A stretch of 64,000 nucleotides of DNA from Aurantiochytrium sp. KH105 (Eukaryota > Sar > Bigyra > Thraustochytrida > Thraustochytriidae): NCBI GenBank assembly GCA_003116975.1, contig BGKB01000085.1:186001-250000 (forward strand), in the 5' to 3' direction. The position numbers and the translations under genes were made by a program. The notes under the pieces are model-generated. The model worked only from the letters and a program-made list of their open reading frames with translations. It did not search any database and was not told the origin of the DNA. Every line of letters starts with the position of its first letter. Positions within the stretch are counted from its first letter, which is position 1. Below are positions 63,997-64,000 of the stretch, one piece after another.

Positions 63997-64000
63997 CTTC

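Noticed and set aside
1-64000. CRISPR arrays, insertion sequences, tRNA and rRNA genes
   Set aside because: No regularly spaced identical repeats with unique spacers, no transposase-like frame, and no recognisable tRNA arms or rRNA stretches were found by reading. A covariance-model search (tRNAscan-SE, Infernal) would be needed to exclude small RNAs.

Overview
The window looks like nuclear DNA from a compact, intron-poor protist genome. It holds about 27 protein genes in 64 kb. Most are single long reading frames on alternating strands, with gaps of a few hundred bases. Three genes show GT-AG introns: CAG|GTAAGT at 59918, ATG|GTAAGT at 42598, and a CTGAC-type branch sequence before the acceptor at 45392. 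There are no operons, no bacterial-style signals, and no tRNA or rRNA that I could recognise. Gene content is eukaryotic: DNA polymerase delta subunit 2, NSUN2/Trm4, WDR61/SKI8, ETFRF1/LYRM5, EDR2-like, COPI-associated, ABCG, polycystin and kinesin-like genes. The mix of EF-hand and C2 proteins, a polycystin channel, an Urc1-like enzyme and few introns fits a stramenopile such as a thraustochytrid. That is inference; no marker gene proves it.

Layout. 0-9 kb: a partial PIN-like gene (-), a 1944-residue C2/IQ protein (+) and a coiled-coil protein (-). 9-16 kb: an ankyrin/TPR protein (+), POLD2 (+), a PDZ membrane protein (-) and an EDR2-C/DUF1336 protein (+). 16-26 kb, all minus strand: an ABCG transporter fused to a Notum-like hydrolase that has lost its serine, a GTP cyclohydrolase II/Urc1-like enzyme, and an EF-hand protein with 33-residue repeats. 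26-34 kb: two unrecognised membrane-protein families, one as a head-to-tail pair and one as a divergent pair. 34-46 kb: COPI-associated EF-hand protein, macrodomain protein, membrane-anchored kinase, acidic protein, atypical small GTPase, WDR61 and NSUN2. 46-53 kb: a coiled-coil protein and a receptor-like Cys-rich repeat protein. 53-55.5 kb: a gene-poor stretch with a duplicated hairpin-bearing segment around a CTG tract. 55.5-64 kb: a double-DEP polycystin channel, a spliced RecA-like (SWSAP1-like) gene, ETFRF1 and a kinesin-like protein whose motor has lost its nucleotide-binding motifs.

The genes do not form one pathway. Loose themes are Ca2+/membrane signalling (C2/IQ, EF-hand, polycystin, COPI-EF), possible cilium or cytoskeleton proteins (coiled coils, kinesin-like, WD40), and housekeeping. 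The strongest candidates for something undescribed are the Notum-like-ABCG fusion, the pseudo-kinesin, the DEP-DEP-polycystin channel, the two paired membrane families, and genes whose first exon is only a start codon or a few codons. Several genes have no usable ATG at the 5' end of the longest open frame, so starts here were moved to the first supported ATG or to a splice junction.
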